A DNA stretch of 64,000 nucleotides, taken from Methylobacterium dankookense. Lineage in GTDB: Bacteria; Pseudomonadota; Alphaproteobacteria; Rhizobiales; Beijerinckiaceae. The translations under genes and the position numbers were made by a program. The notes beneath the pieces are model-generated. The model did no database searches. It worked only from the letters and a program-made list of their open reading frames with translations, and had not been told where the DNA came from. Location of the stretch: positions 186,001 through 250,000 of the forward strand of contig NZ_CABFVH010000002.1 in assembly GCF_902141855.1 (NCBI RefSeq). Direction: 5' to 3'. Below are positions 26,383 to 33,970 of the stretch, in pieces. Each line of letters begins with the position of its first letter. Positions within the stretch are counted from its first letter, which is position 1.

Positions 26383-27423
26383 TCAGCCGGTCCGGCCGTC
26401 CAGCCGCTTGGCGATCTCGTGGGCGCCAAGCATCAGCAGGGCGACCGCGAAGGGGACGAGGTAGTAGCAGACCCGGAACAGCAGGAGCGAGCCGAGCACG
26501 TGCTCCCGCGGGACGTAGGACAGCGCGATGAGCACGGTCGATTCGAACACGCCGGCGCCACCCGGCACGTTCGAGGCGATGCCGAGCATGGCGGCGAGCA
26601 CGTAGATCGCCAGGAAGGTGGTGAAGCCGAGGCTCATCTCCGGCGGCATCAGCACGTAGAGCACCGCCGCCGCGGCGCAGACGTCGCCGATGCCGACGAT
26701 CATCTGCCCGATCGAGACCGAGGCGCCGGGCAATTCCAGCCGCCAGTGCTTCACGGTCACGCTGCGGCGCTTGGCCGAGACCCAGGCGAGGTAGCCCAGC
26801 ACGGAGGCGAGGGCCGCGAGGCCGACCCCCTGGTTGATCCGGATCGAGGTGAAGGCGAGGCCCGCGAGCTGGCCCGCCTCGATGATCAGGCTGAGGCCGA
26901 GCACCACGCCCATGCCGAGCCAGAAGGTGAAGCCCGCGATCACCGTGAGCGCGGCGATCTTGGCGGCGGTGAGCCCGTGGCGGGAATAGATCCAGTAGCG
27001 GATCGTCCCCGCAGTGAAGAGGGCGAAGCCGAGGGTGAAGCTCACCGCGTAGCTCGTGAACGAGGCGAGCGCGGTGACGCTGTAGGGCACCTTGATCCGG
27101 AGCTGGCGCAGCGCCAGCGCGTCGTAGCCGGTGAGGAACAGGTAGCTCACCACCACGAAGCCGAAGGCCACGGCGAACTGGCGCCCGGTGGTCGCGGACA
27201 TCGCCGCGCTGAGCTGGGCCCAGGTGATGTCCTGCGACAGGTGCCACAGCACGAAGACGGAGACGACGAACAGCACGATGCTGGCCCCGGTGCCGATCCA
27301 GGCGTAGCGCCTGCGCCCGCGGTGGCGCGCGACCTCGGGGACGCCGGCCTCCCGCGCTTCCGCATCGGCCTCGATGGCGTCGGCCTCCTCGATCGTCCTG
27401 CGATGCTGGCCCTGGAAGTTCAT
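26383..27423 (-). CDS. LPG synthase TM-domain/UPF0104 flippase-like membrane protein
   Basis: About 346 residues starting MNFQGQHRRTIEEADAIEAD, with seven or eight hydrophobic segments (GTGASIVLFVVSVFVLWHLS, FGFVVVSYLFLTGYDALALR, and SNVPGGAGVFESTVLIALSY, the family signature). The UPF0104/lysylphosphatidylglycerol-synthase TM family acts as lipid flippases or scaffolds; no C-terminal tRNA-dependent synthase domain is present, so it cannot make lysyl-PG. A further-upstream ATG at 27534 is possible but adds a Pro/Gly/Arg-rich leader. It is 258 bp downstream of the inositol cluster and overlaps nothing, but is 9 bp ahead of phoR; a role with that kinase or with the cluster product is open. Confidence 0.85.
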   Translation of the reverse strand: MNFQGQHRRTIEEADAIEADAEAREAGVPEVARHRGRRRYAWIGTGASIVLFVVSVFVLWHLSQDITWAQLSAAMSATTGRQFAVAFGFVVVSYLFLTGYDALALRQLRIKVPYSVTALASFTSYAVSFTLGFALFTAGTIRYWIYSRHGLTAAKIAALTVIAGFTFWLGMGVVLGLSLIIEAGQLAGLAFTSIRINQGVGLAALASVLGYLAWVSAKRRSVTVKHWRLELPGASVSIGQMIVGIGDVCAAAAVLYVLMPPEMSLGFTTFLAIYVLAAMLGIASNVPGGAGVFESTVLIALSYVPREHVLGSLLLFRVCYYLVPFAVALLMLGAHEIAKRLDGRTG

Positions 27424-27680
27424 GCCGATGGCTGCCCGCCTTCCTCCGGATCCGCCGGCATCCCGGGATGCGGGATCCGGCGCCGGGCCGGCATCCGCGG
27501 ACCTGCCCGGAGACCTGCCTGCTGGTTCTGTCATGAGCCGTGGCGTGACCGATTCGGGCGCTGGCCCCGCGGCGACGCCGGGTCGTCCGACCCGTGGCCC
27601 GTGCCCCGCATGTAGGACCAACGGCCTCGGAAGGCCAGCGACGGTGCGCGTCTTCCACCGGCCGGCGGAGGATGCACCGG

Positions 27681-28322
27681 TCAGGTGGTGCCTCGCCGAG
27701 ATGTCCGCAGGATGACGGCGGCCTCGGCGAACCCTGCGCGGATGCGGGCGGGCACGGCGGGCGCGGTGCAGACATAGGTCGGGCTCGGATGCGGTACGCC
27801 GATCGCCGGGAGCACCGGGCGCAGATGCGCGATCGCGCCGCGGGCCTCCCCAGCGAATCGCCCGGCGAGCACGACGACGGCGAGATCCGGCAGGAGATCG
27901 AGGAGCGGCGCGAGATAGGGCTCGGCGGCGCGCAGCTCGGCCCGGCGGGGCGCGCGGTTCAGCGCGCCCTCGGCATGGATCACCCAGGGCACGGCGTTCC
28001 AGATCAGCGTGTCGGCCCGCGCGATCCCGGCCTCGGCGAGGAAGCGGAACAGGTTGGCCGCGGTGCCGGTGGCGTTGTCGCGGGAGACGAAGCCCGTGCG
28101 GAAGATCGCCGGGCCCGGCGTCTCGAGGAGCAGGAGCAGGCGCGCGGCGACCCCGCCGTCGAGCGGGTCGGGATCGGGGACCGGGGCGGCCCGCTCCACC
28201 GCGATCCGCCGCGCGAGCGCGCGGATCGGCGCGATATGGGGCGCTTCGGCCAGGGCGCGGCGGGCCGCCAGCGCGCCCTGATCGCGCAGGGATTTCGGCT
28301 GGTCCGGCTCAAGCGCCGTCAT
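27681..28322 (-). CDS. Uracil-DNA glycosylase superfamily protein
   Basis: 213 residues starting MTALEPDQPKSLRDQGALAA. The UDG-fold signatures are RTGFVSRDNATGTAANLFRF, DTLIWNAVPWVIHAEG and IGVPHPSPTYVC, the latter the conserved His-Pro-Ser motif of the C-terminal loop. The canonical water-activating GxDP/GEAPG motif is not recognisable, so activity is uncertain. The start overlaps the end of the LmbE gene by 14 nt. Because it is coupled to a carbohydrate cluster it may be a DNA repair enzyme riding at the end of the operon or a UDG-fold enzyme with another substrate. Confidence 0.75.
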   Translation of the reverse strand: MTALEPDQPKSLRDQGALAARRALAEAPHIAPIRALARRIAVERAAPVPDPDPLDGGVAARLLLLLETPGPAIFRTGFVSRDNATGTAANLFRFLAEAGIARADTLIWNAVPWVIHAEGALNRAPRRAELRAAEPYLAPLLDLLPDLAVVVLAGRFAGEARGAIAHLRPVLPAIGVPHPSPTYVCTAPAVPARIRAGFAEAAVILRTSRRGTT

Positions 28323-29091
28323 GCGCGGCGACGGCATCCCGTGGGAAATCCGGCGGCAGGGTGCGGGCGAGGCGGAAGCGCTCGCGGGCCCCCTCCTCCG
28401 CGAGGCGGCTCTCCAGCCCCGCGCGACCGCCGAACTGGAAGCCGATCTGCGTGGTGTAGGCGGCGCAGGCGTCGCGCTTGCGCGCCGCATCCTCGGCCGT
28501 GAGCACCACTGTCATTTCGGGCAGGTCCGCGAAGAGGTGGCCGAGGGGCTGCTTCGGCGCGGCGCTGCGCACCGTGTAGGGGAAGTCGCGCCACCACAGG
28601 ACCGGCACTGCCGAGCCCGCCTCGCGGAAGGCCCCCACCATCTGGACATGGTCGACATGGCCGCCGATCGCCTGCGGCGCGAGGACGAGATCGGGCGCCT
28701 GCGCCCCGATCAGGCCGGCGAGCGCCGGGACGAGGTCGGCGACGATCGCGTCGTCCGCGCGCGTTCCGGCGAAGAGCTCCGGCGCGGAGGCGTAGCCCCG
28801 GTGGGGCGCCTCGCGGAAGGGCAGATGGACCGGCGGCGCGATGCCGAGCGCCCGGGCGGCCGCCACGTCCTCGGCGCGGCGCAGCGCCATGTAGTCGACC
28901 TCCGGCGGCAGCCCCTTGTCGAGCTGGCAGGCCAGCGCGAAGCCCTGCGGATCCGGCACGCTCGCCGTGAACAGCGTCGCCATCACCACCCGCCAGCCGG
29001 ACGCGGCGAGCCGCGCCAGCGTGCCGCCGCAGGAGAAGGCGGCGTCGTCGAGATGGGGCGAGAGGGCGAGGGCCAGGGGCAAGTGGTTCAC
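28309..29091 (-). CDS. PIG-L/LmbE-family deacetylase
   Basis: 260 residues. The zinc motif AxxPHxDD is seen as ALSPHLDDAAFSCGG at residues 9-23 and the third ligand motif as IGGHVDHVQM near 145, both matching N-acetylglucosamine de-N-acetylases such as MshB and the PIG-L enzymes. It would remove an acetyl group from an N-acetyl sugar, possibly linked to inositol, in view of the neighbouring GT4 and inositol-phosphate synthase. The stop overlaps the UDG-like gene by 14 nt. It is separated from the GT gene by 169 bp that hold a large palindrome. Confidence 0.88.
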   Translation of the reverse strand: MNHLPLALALSPHLDDAAFSCGGTLARLAASGWRVVMATLFTASVPDPQGFALACQLDKGLPPEVDYMALRRAEDVAAARALGIAPPVHLPFREAPHRGYASAPELFAGTRADDAIVADLVPALAGLIGAQAPDLVLAPQAIGGHVDHVQMVGAFREAGSAVPVLWWRDFPYTVRSAAPKQPLGHLFADLPEMTVVLTAEDAARKRDACAAYTTQIGFQFGGRAGLESRLAEEGARERFRLARTLPPDFPRDAVAAHDGA

Positions 29092-29112
29092 CGGATTCGT
29101 GGATCCCCACCG

Positions 29113-29226
29113 CCCTCATCCTGAGGTGCCGCGCGAGCGGCCTCGAAGGAGGGCTCCAGGGATCGCATAGGCTTCTGGGGGGCTCCTTCGAGGCCTGCGC
29201 TTCGCTCCGGCACCTCAGGATGAGGG
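29113..29226. repeat. Composite 114-bp palindrome inside the inositol cluster
   Basis: Outer 19-bp perfect arms at 29113-29131 and 29208-29226 (core CCTCATCCTGAGG) surround inner 13-bp perfect arms at 29139-29151 and 29183-29195 (GGCCTCGAAGGAG). A partial copy of the outer arm lies at 20836-20850. It resembles dispersed Rhizobiales repeats. It sits between the GT4 and LmbE genes and could attenuate transcription or mRNA decay. Confidence 0.75.
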
Positions 29227-29260
29227 AGTTGGATGGGAAGAACGTCGATTCCGGATCGCC

Positions 29261-30499
29261 TCACAGCAGATGCGGCTCGGCCCGGAAGCGGCAGGTGGGA
29301 TCGTGCGGCAGCGCCTCGGAGAAACCCGTGTGCGGCGCCTCGCGCAGTACGTCGGCGTAGACCCCCATGATCTGGCGGCCGACGGCGGTCCAGGAATAGA
29401 CCCGGCGACATTCCTCAAGGCCCGCCGCGGCGATGCGGCGGCGCATGGCGTCGTCCTCCACCGTGCGGGTGAGCGCGCGGGCGAGCGCCGGCACGTCGCC
29501 GGGATCGACCAGCAGGCCGTTCTCCTCGTCGCGCAGGCAGTCCGAAACGCCGACCGAGTGGGTCGAGACGCAGGCGAGCCCCGCCGCCATCGCCTCCAGG
29601 ATCGTGTTGGAGAAGCCCTCCGCATAGGTCGGCGAGACGAAGACGTCGGCCTGGCGGTAGAGGTCCGGCACGGTGGCGTACTCGGCATAGCCGCTGAAGC
29701 GGATGTCCCGCTCCGTGAACTCCAGGCGCGCGGCAAGCTCGCGGGCCGGGTCCACGTCCGGCCCGATGCCGGAGATCACGGCCGCGAAATGGGTATCCTG
29801 CTCGCGCAGCAACGCCAGCGCCTCGATGAAGTCGAGCACGCCTTTCCGGCGGTCGACGCGGCCGTGATAGAACAGGCGCACCGGCCCGTCGTGCTCCTCC
29901 GGCAGGCCATCGCGGGTGCCTTGCGCGAAGCGCGCCGTGTCGACGGCGCCGGGCACGATGGTGAAGCGGGCCGGATCCGAGCCGAGCCGCTCGCAGACCT
30001 CGGCCACGAAGGACTTGCCGCCGATCAGCAGCGCGTTGGCATGGGCCAGCACCTCGCACATGGCGACGCGGTGCGTCTCGCAGCAGGAGCCGACCCAGTG
30101 GCCGTCGCCGCCCTGGATCGAGACCACGTTCGGCACGCCGAGGCGCTTCGAGGCGATCAGCGTCGCCCAGCCGGTCGGGTAGCCGTATTGCGCGTGCAGG
30201 ATGTCGAAGGGCTTCCGCGCGTGTTCGGCGCAGATGGTCTCGACCATCGTTGCGATGTCGCGCTCGAAATCGCCGCCCTCCTGCTCGCCGAGCTGTTCGA
30301 GCCCGATCACGCGGACGCCCGGCACCGCGGGGGGCGGGCCGCCGCCATAGACGCGGGTGCCGAAGGCGTCGCCGCGATATTGCGAGATCATCGTGACGTC
30401 GTGCCCGGCCTGGACCAGCTCGCGCAGCAGGTTCTGCGCGTAGACGCTCATGCCCGAGATCGCCGGGAAGTAGCGCCGGCTGACGAAGCAGATCCTCAT
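29261..30499 (-). CDS. GT4-family glycosyltransferase
   Basis: 412 residues, start MRICFVSRRYFPAISGMSVY. The GT-B fold has a glycine-rich N-terminal loop, a C-terminal donor-binding motif FYHGRVDRRKGVLDFIEALA, and the EX7E motif in YAEGFSNTILEAMAAG. Members include MshA, which joins GlcNAc to inositol phosphate. The adjacent inositol-3-phosphate synthase and LmbE deacetylase in the same cluster suggest an inositol or related acceptor, but the acceptor is not shown by the sequence. The start overlaps the upstream isomerase stop by 4 nt. It has no signal peptide or membrane helix, so is cytoplasmic. Confidence 0.87.
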   Translation of the reverse strand: MRICFVSRRYFPAISGMSVYAQNLLRELVQAGHDVTMISQYRGDAFGTRVYGGGPPPAVPGVRVIGLEQLGEQEGGDFERDIATMVETICAEHARKPFDILHAQYGYPTGWATLIASKRLGVPNVVSIQGGDGHWVGSCCETHRVAMCEVLAHANALLIGGKSFVAEVCERLGSDPARFTIVPGAVDTARFAQGTRDGLPEEHDGPVRLFYHGRVDRRKGVLDFIEALALLREQDTHFAAVISGIGPDVDPARELAARLEFTERDIRFSGYAEYATVPDLYRQADVFVSPTYAEGFSNTILEAMAAGLACVSTHSVGVSDCLRDEENGLLVDPGDVPALARALTRTVEDDAMRRRIAAAGLEECRRVYSWTAVGRQIMGVYADVLREAPHTGFSEALPHDPTCRFRAEPHLL

Positions 30500-31362
30500 T
30501 GCACGCGCGTCTCCTGGCCCGGCGGCAGCTCCGGCCCCGGGCGGCGGCAGGTGCGCAGGAAGTCGAGCGCCTGCGGGATCATCATGTCGGCCCGGTGGCT
30601 CTCGCGGGAGAGCTCGACGCAGACGAGCCGGTCGTAGCCGACGGCGTCGAGGGCGTTGAGGACGCCCGGCACGTCCATGTCGCCCTCGCCGAAGGGCAGG
30701 TGCACGTGGATGCCGCGGGCCATGTCCTCGATCGCCACCGTGCCGATGCGGCCGGCGAATTCGTGCACCGCGTCGGCCGGGTCGCGCTCGCCCGTGACGA
30801 GGCAATGGCCGGTATCGAGGGCGAGGCTCAGGCCCTCGACCCCGAGCGCGGCGAAATCGTCGAGCGTCTCGATCAGCATGCCGGGCTCGGGCTCCAGGCA
30901 GGGGACGACGCCCTGCTCGGCCGCGTAGGCCACCACCTCGTGCAGCCCCTCGACCAGCCAGCCGCGCGCCGCCTCCCGGTCCACGCCGGGCTTCGGCACG
31001 CCGGCCCAGAACGAGACGGCCTCCGAATGCAGCATCGCGCCGATGTCGACGGCCCGCTTGAGGAAGCCGACGCGGCGGGCCCGGCCGGCGGCGTCGGCCG
31101 TCACCAGGGTCGGCTCGTGCTTGGCGGTGGGGTCGAGCAGGAAGCGGGCGCCGGTCTCGATCACCGAGCCGAGTTCCAGCTTCTGCAGCAGGCTCGACAC
31201 GCGCCCCGCCTCCGCCGCCCAGCCCTCGGCGAAGGGGTCGAGATGGTGGATGTCGAGGGTGAGCGCCACGCCGTCATAGCCCGCTGCCTTGATCAGGCGG
31301 AGCGCGTCGTCGAGGCGATGGTTGGCCGCCCCATTGGTGTTGTAGGCGAAGCGCAGGCTCAT
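30496..31362 (-). CDS. TIM-barrel sugar phosphate isomerase/epimerase (AP-endonuclease-2 fold)
   Basis: 288 residues. Begins SLRFAYNTNGAANHRLDDAL, then ALTLDIHHLDPFAEGW, CLEPEPGMLIETLDDFAALG, LALDTGHCLVTGERDPADAV and VHLPFGEGDMDVPGVL, the run of Glu/Asp/His strands that bind a divalent metal in xylose-isomerase-like barrels. Relatives act on inososes (IolE, IolI) and keto-sugars. Within a cluster with inositol synthase and an oxidoreductase, isomerisation or dehydration of an inosose-like intermediate is plausible; this is inference. ATG at 31362 overlaps the YcaO stop by 4 nt. Confidence 0.85.
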   Translation of the reverse strand: MSLRFAYNTNGAANHRLDDALRLIKAAGYDGVALTLDIHHLDPFAEGWAAEAGRVSSLLQKLELGSVIETGARFLLDPTAKHEPTLVTADAAGRARRVGFLKRAVDIGAMLHSEAVSFWAGVPKPGVDREAARGWLVEGLHEVVAYAAEQGVVPCLEPEPGMLIETLDDFAALGVEGLSLALDTGHCLVTGERDPADAVHEFAGRIGTVAIEDMARGIHVHLPFGEGDMDVPGVLNALDAVGYDRLVCVELSRESHRADMMIPQALDFLRTCRRPGPELPPGQETRVQ

Positions 31363-32969
31363 GCGGCGCGCCCTCGCTGCTCCAGCCGGAACGGCGCGTG
31401 GTGCGATTCCGGCTCGCGGTAGAGCGGATAGTGGTCTCCGACGATCGTCTCCGCAAGCGCGGTGTCGAAGAGCGGCTGGCCGCCGAAGCGCGCGATCGCC
31501 TCCGGGGTCAGGCGCACCGGCCTCAGGGTCTCGCTCTCGGTGCCGAAGCGGATCAGCGGGTGATCGCGCTCGATGAGCTTGCGCGTGTTGCGCTCGCCGA
31601 TCCGGTAATAGCTCATGGTCTCGACCTCGAGGCCCGGCACGATCGCCTTGACCACGCCGACCCCGCCGCCGGGGGGCGAGCAATCGATGTAGAGGACGTC
31701 GAACCCGGCCTCCTCCAGCCGGTCGCAGGCGATCCTGCCCCGCGTATGCCCGTCCGCGGCCGGCGTCGACGGAAGCTCCGAGAAGCGCTTGGTCGAGCGC
31801 TCGGCGTAGACCGTCTGGGCGAAGACCTCGCGCAGACCCTCCGGCGGCAGCACGATCCAGTCGAGCATGGCCTTGAGCGCCCGGCTCTCTTCCAAGTCGA
31901 GGCTCGGCAGCGCCTTCTGGATGAAGGCGTCGACATAGCCCGGCGGCGTCACCGTGCGGGCGAAGTCGAGGGGGCCGTGGCCGAAGCTCTTGCGGACCCG
32001 CGCGGCCTGGAACTCGAGGAGCGCCTTGCGCAGGGCCCGGTCGCGGTCCGGGTCGCAGGCCTCGCCGCAGGCCGAGAGCGCGATCGGCGCGGGCGCGTCG
32101 GCGGCGTTCATGTCGTAGCCGACCACGTAGAGGTTGGTCAGGCCGAACTGGTCGGTGGCGAATTTCGGCAGCGCCCGGATGCCGAGACTCTCCAGCCGCG
32201 CCAGCATCGCGGCGTTCTCGGGGGCGAGTCCGTCCGAGAAGTCGAGCATCACGCCCTGGTCGAGGGCGCGGAACAGCAGGCCGTTGCCGTCCCGCTGCAA
32301 GAGTTCGAGCACGCCGTGGCCCAGCGCGAAGTCCACGTCCGGCCCGGCGCCGAGGCCGTTGGTGATGAGGTTGGTGAAGGGCGTGTAGCCCTCCGACAAT
32401 TCGAAATAGTCGGTCGCGGCGATGTCGAGGGGCATCAGCACGGTCTCGCCCGTGCCGCGGCGGGTGGCCTGGGTCCATTCGAGCACGGTGCCGCGGCCGA
32501 CGGGGGAGCCCGCGGGCAGGCAGAGCGTCAGCGGGTCGGCGACGGATTTCTGGCCGAAGACCTTCACGAGGTCGTCGTAGGAGCCGCGCTCCTTCCGGCG
32601 CGGCATCACCGCGAGGGAGGGCATCAGGTTCTCGGCGATCTCGGCCACCGCGCCGATCAGCGCCTCGTCGTCGGTCGCGCCGTAGCCGATGCCCGACGGC
32701 ATCGCGCCGACGAAGAACGGGTCGTCGAGGAAGAGCGAGACGAACCAGACCGGCACGCCGGTGCGGTCGAGGGGCGCGATGTTGAAGCCGACGACCCGGC
32801 CGGGCGGCAGCACGTCGAGATAGGCCCGCACGGGATCCGGCAGGCGCTCGGGCAGACCCTCGATCTGCCGCGCCGCGCCGTAGCTGTAGGGACGCGGCGC
32901 CTTGAGGCGGCCATGGCGGGCGCGGGCGTCCTGCTCGTTCTCGGTCACGTCCGATCCACTCTCGTTCAA
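31359..32969 (-). CDS. YcaO-like protein (non-peptide type)
   Basis: 536 residues. YcaO hallmarks are YGATDDEALIGAVAEIAENL, corresponding to the first ATP-binding helix, and ALGHGVLELLQRDGNGLLFR, corresponding to the ELLQ/EVIERD segment. SPPGGGVGVVKAIVPGLE is the conserved C-terminal substrate region. YcaO enzymes phosphorylate an amide oxygen to install azolines, thioamides or amidines. No precursor peptide, E1-like partner or TfuA is adjacent, and the C-terminus lacks the Pro-rich tail of azole-forming members, which argues for a non-peptide substrate. Start is TTG at 32969 overlapping the upstream stop (TTGA); a GTG at 32948 is the alternative. Confidence 0.87.
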   Translation of the reverse strand: MNESGSDVTENEQDARARHGRLKAPRPYSYGAARQIEGLPERLPDPVRAYLDVLPPGRVVGFNIAPLDRTGVPVWFVSLFLDDPFFVGAMPSGIGYGATDDEALIGAVAEIAENLMPSLAVMPRRKERGSYDDLVKVFGQKSVADPLTLCLPAGSPVGRGTVLEWTQATRRGTGETVLMPLDIAATDYFELSEGYTPFTNLITNGLGAGPDVDFALGHGVLELLQRDGNGLLFRALDQGVMLDFSDGLAPENAAMLARLESLGIRALPKFATDQFGLTNLYVVGYDMNAADAPAPIALSACGEACDPDRDRALRKALLEFQAARVRKSFGHGPLDFARTVTPPGYVDAFIQKALPSLDLEESRALKAMLDWIVLPPEGLREVFAQTVYAERSTKRFSELPSTPAADGHTRGRIACDRLEEAGFDVLYIDCSPPGGGVGVVKAIVPGLEVETMSYYRIGERNTRKLIERDHPLIRFGTESETLRPVRLTPEAIARFGGQPLFDTALAETIVGDHYPLYREPESHHAPFRLEQRGRAA

Positions 32970-33970
32970 GGGATGCGCCCGGCATAGGCGCGGGCGATCA
33001 GCCGCATCGTGTGCAGGTCGCGGAGTGCCGAATAGGCCTCCCGCTCCGCCGGGCGTCGCAGCGCCGAGCCGAAGGCGCGGACCTGTTCGGTGAAGGGCGA
33101 GGCGGCCCGGTCGAAGGCGACATCCTCCGGCGCGCCGGTTGTACCGTCCGTGAACGTGAGGCGCCCGCCGGCGACCTGGCCCATCGTATTCTCGGCGACG
33201 AGCTGGCCCTTGGTGCCGACCACCTCCAGGCGGCGGCGCGGCAGGGCCTCGGGGCAGTTATAGGCGACGTTGAGGCTCGCCAGCACGCCGCTGCCGGTGC
33301 GGCCGATGAGGAGCGCGCCGTCGTCCACGCTGTAATCCTGGGCCCGCGCCTGGGTCAGCGCGGCGATGTCCGCGATCGATTCGTCGAGGAGGAAGTCCAC
33401 GAGGTCGAGCCCGTGCGGCGCGAGGTCGATCAGCGCGCCGCCGCCGGCCCGGGCCGGGTCGATGCGCCAGTTCTCCTGACCCGCCTGGGCCGCCCATTCG
33501 CGGTGCAGCCAGCAGGCATAGACGATGCGGATCGCCGTCACCGTGCCGAGGCGGCCGGCGCGGATCTGGTCGCGGATGGCGCGATGGGCCGGGTGGTGCC
33601 TCTGGTCGAAGGCGGTGCCGTAGACGATGCCGTGCGCCCGAACCGCCTCCGCCATGGCCTCGGCGTCGTCGAGCCGGGCCGCCATCGGCTTCTCGCAGAG
33701 CACGGCCTTGCCGGCGGCGGCGAGCGCCTGGACCGCCTCGCGATGCAGGTGGTTGGGGGTGGCGACATAGACCGCCTCGACCTCCGGGTCGGCGATCAGC
33801 CCCGCGAGGTCGGCATAGGCCCGCGCGCCCTCGGCCTCCGCCGCAGCCCGCGCCCGCTCGCCCGGATCGCAGACCGCGACCAGACGGTGCCCGGCCTCGC
33901 GGATGCCCGGCGCCATGTAGTCGCGGGCGACCCAGCCATAGCCGACGATGCCCCAGCGGACCGCGTCCAT
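32966..33970 (-). CDS. Gfo/Idh/MocA-family NAD(P)-dependent oxidoreductase
   Basis: 334 residues starting MDAVRWGIVGYGWVARDYMA, which holds the GxGxxx Rossmann loop. The family lysine motif EKP is in KAVLCEKPMAARLDD near residue 95, and the catalytic-region motif DLAPHGLDLVDFLL follows. Members oxidise inositols, glucose, and UDP-sugars at a secondary alcohol. Here, in the same operon as inositol-3-phosphate synthase, an inositol or glycosylinositol dehydrogenase role is suggested but not proven. The ATG overlaps the methyltransferase stop by one base. Confidence 0.88.
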   Translation of the reverse strand: MDAVRWGIVGYGWVARDYMAPGIREAGHRLVAVCDPGERARAAAEAEGARAYADLAGLIADPEVEAVYVATPNHLHREAVQALAAAGKAVLCEKPMAARLDDAEAMAEAVRAHGIVYGTAFDQRHHPAHRAIRDQIRAGRLGTVTAIRIVYACWLHREWAAQAGQENWRIDPARAGGGALIDLAPHGLDLVDFLLDESIADIAALTQARAQDYSVDDGALLIGRTGSGVLASLNVAYNCPEALPRRRLEVVGTKGQLVAENTMGQVAGGRLTFTDGTTGAPEDVAFDRAASPFTEQVRAFGSALRRPAEREAYSALRDLHTMRLIARAYAGRIP

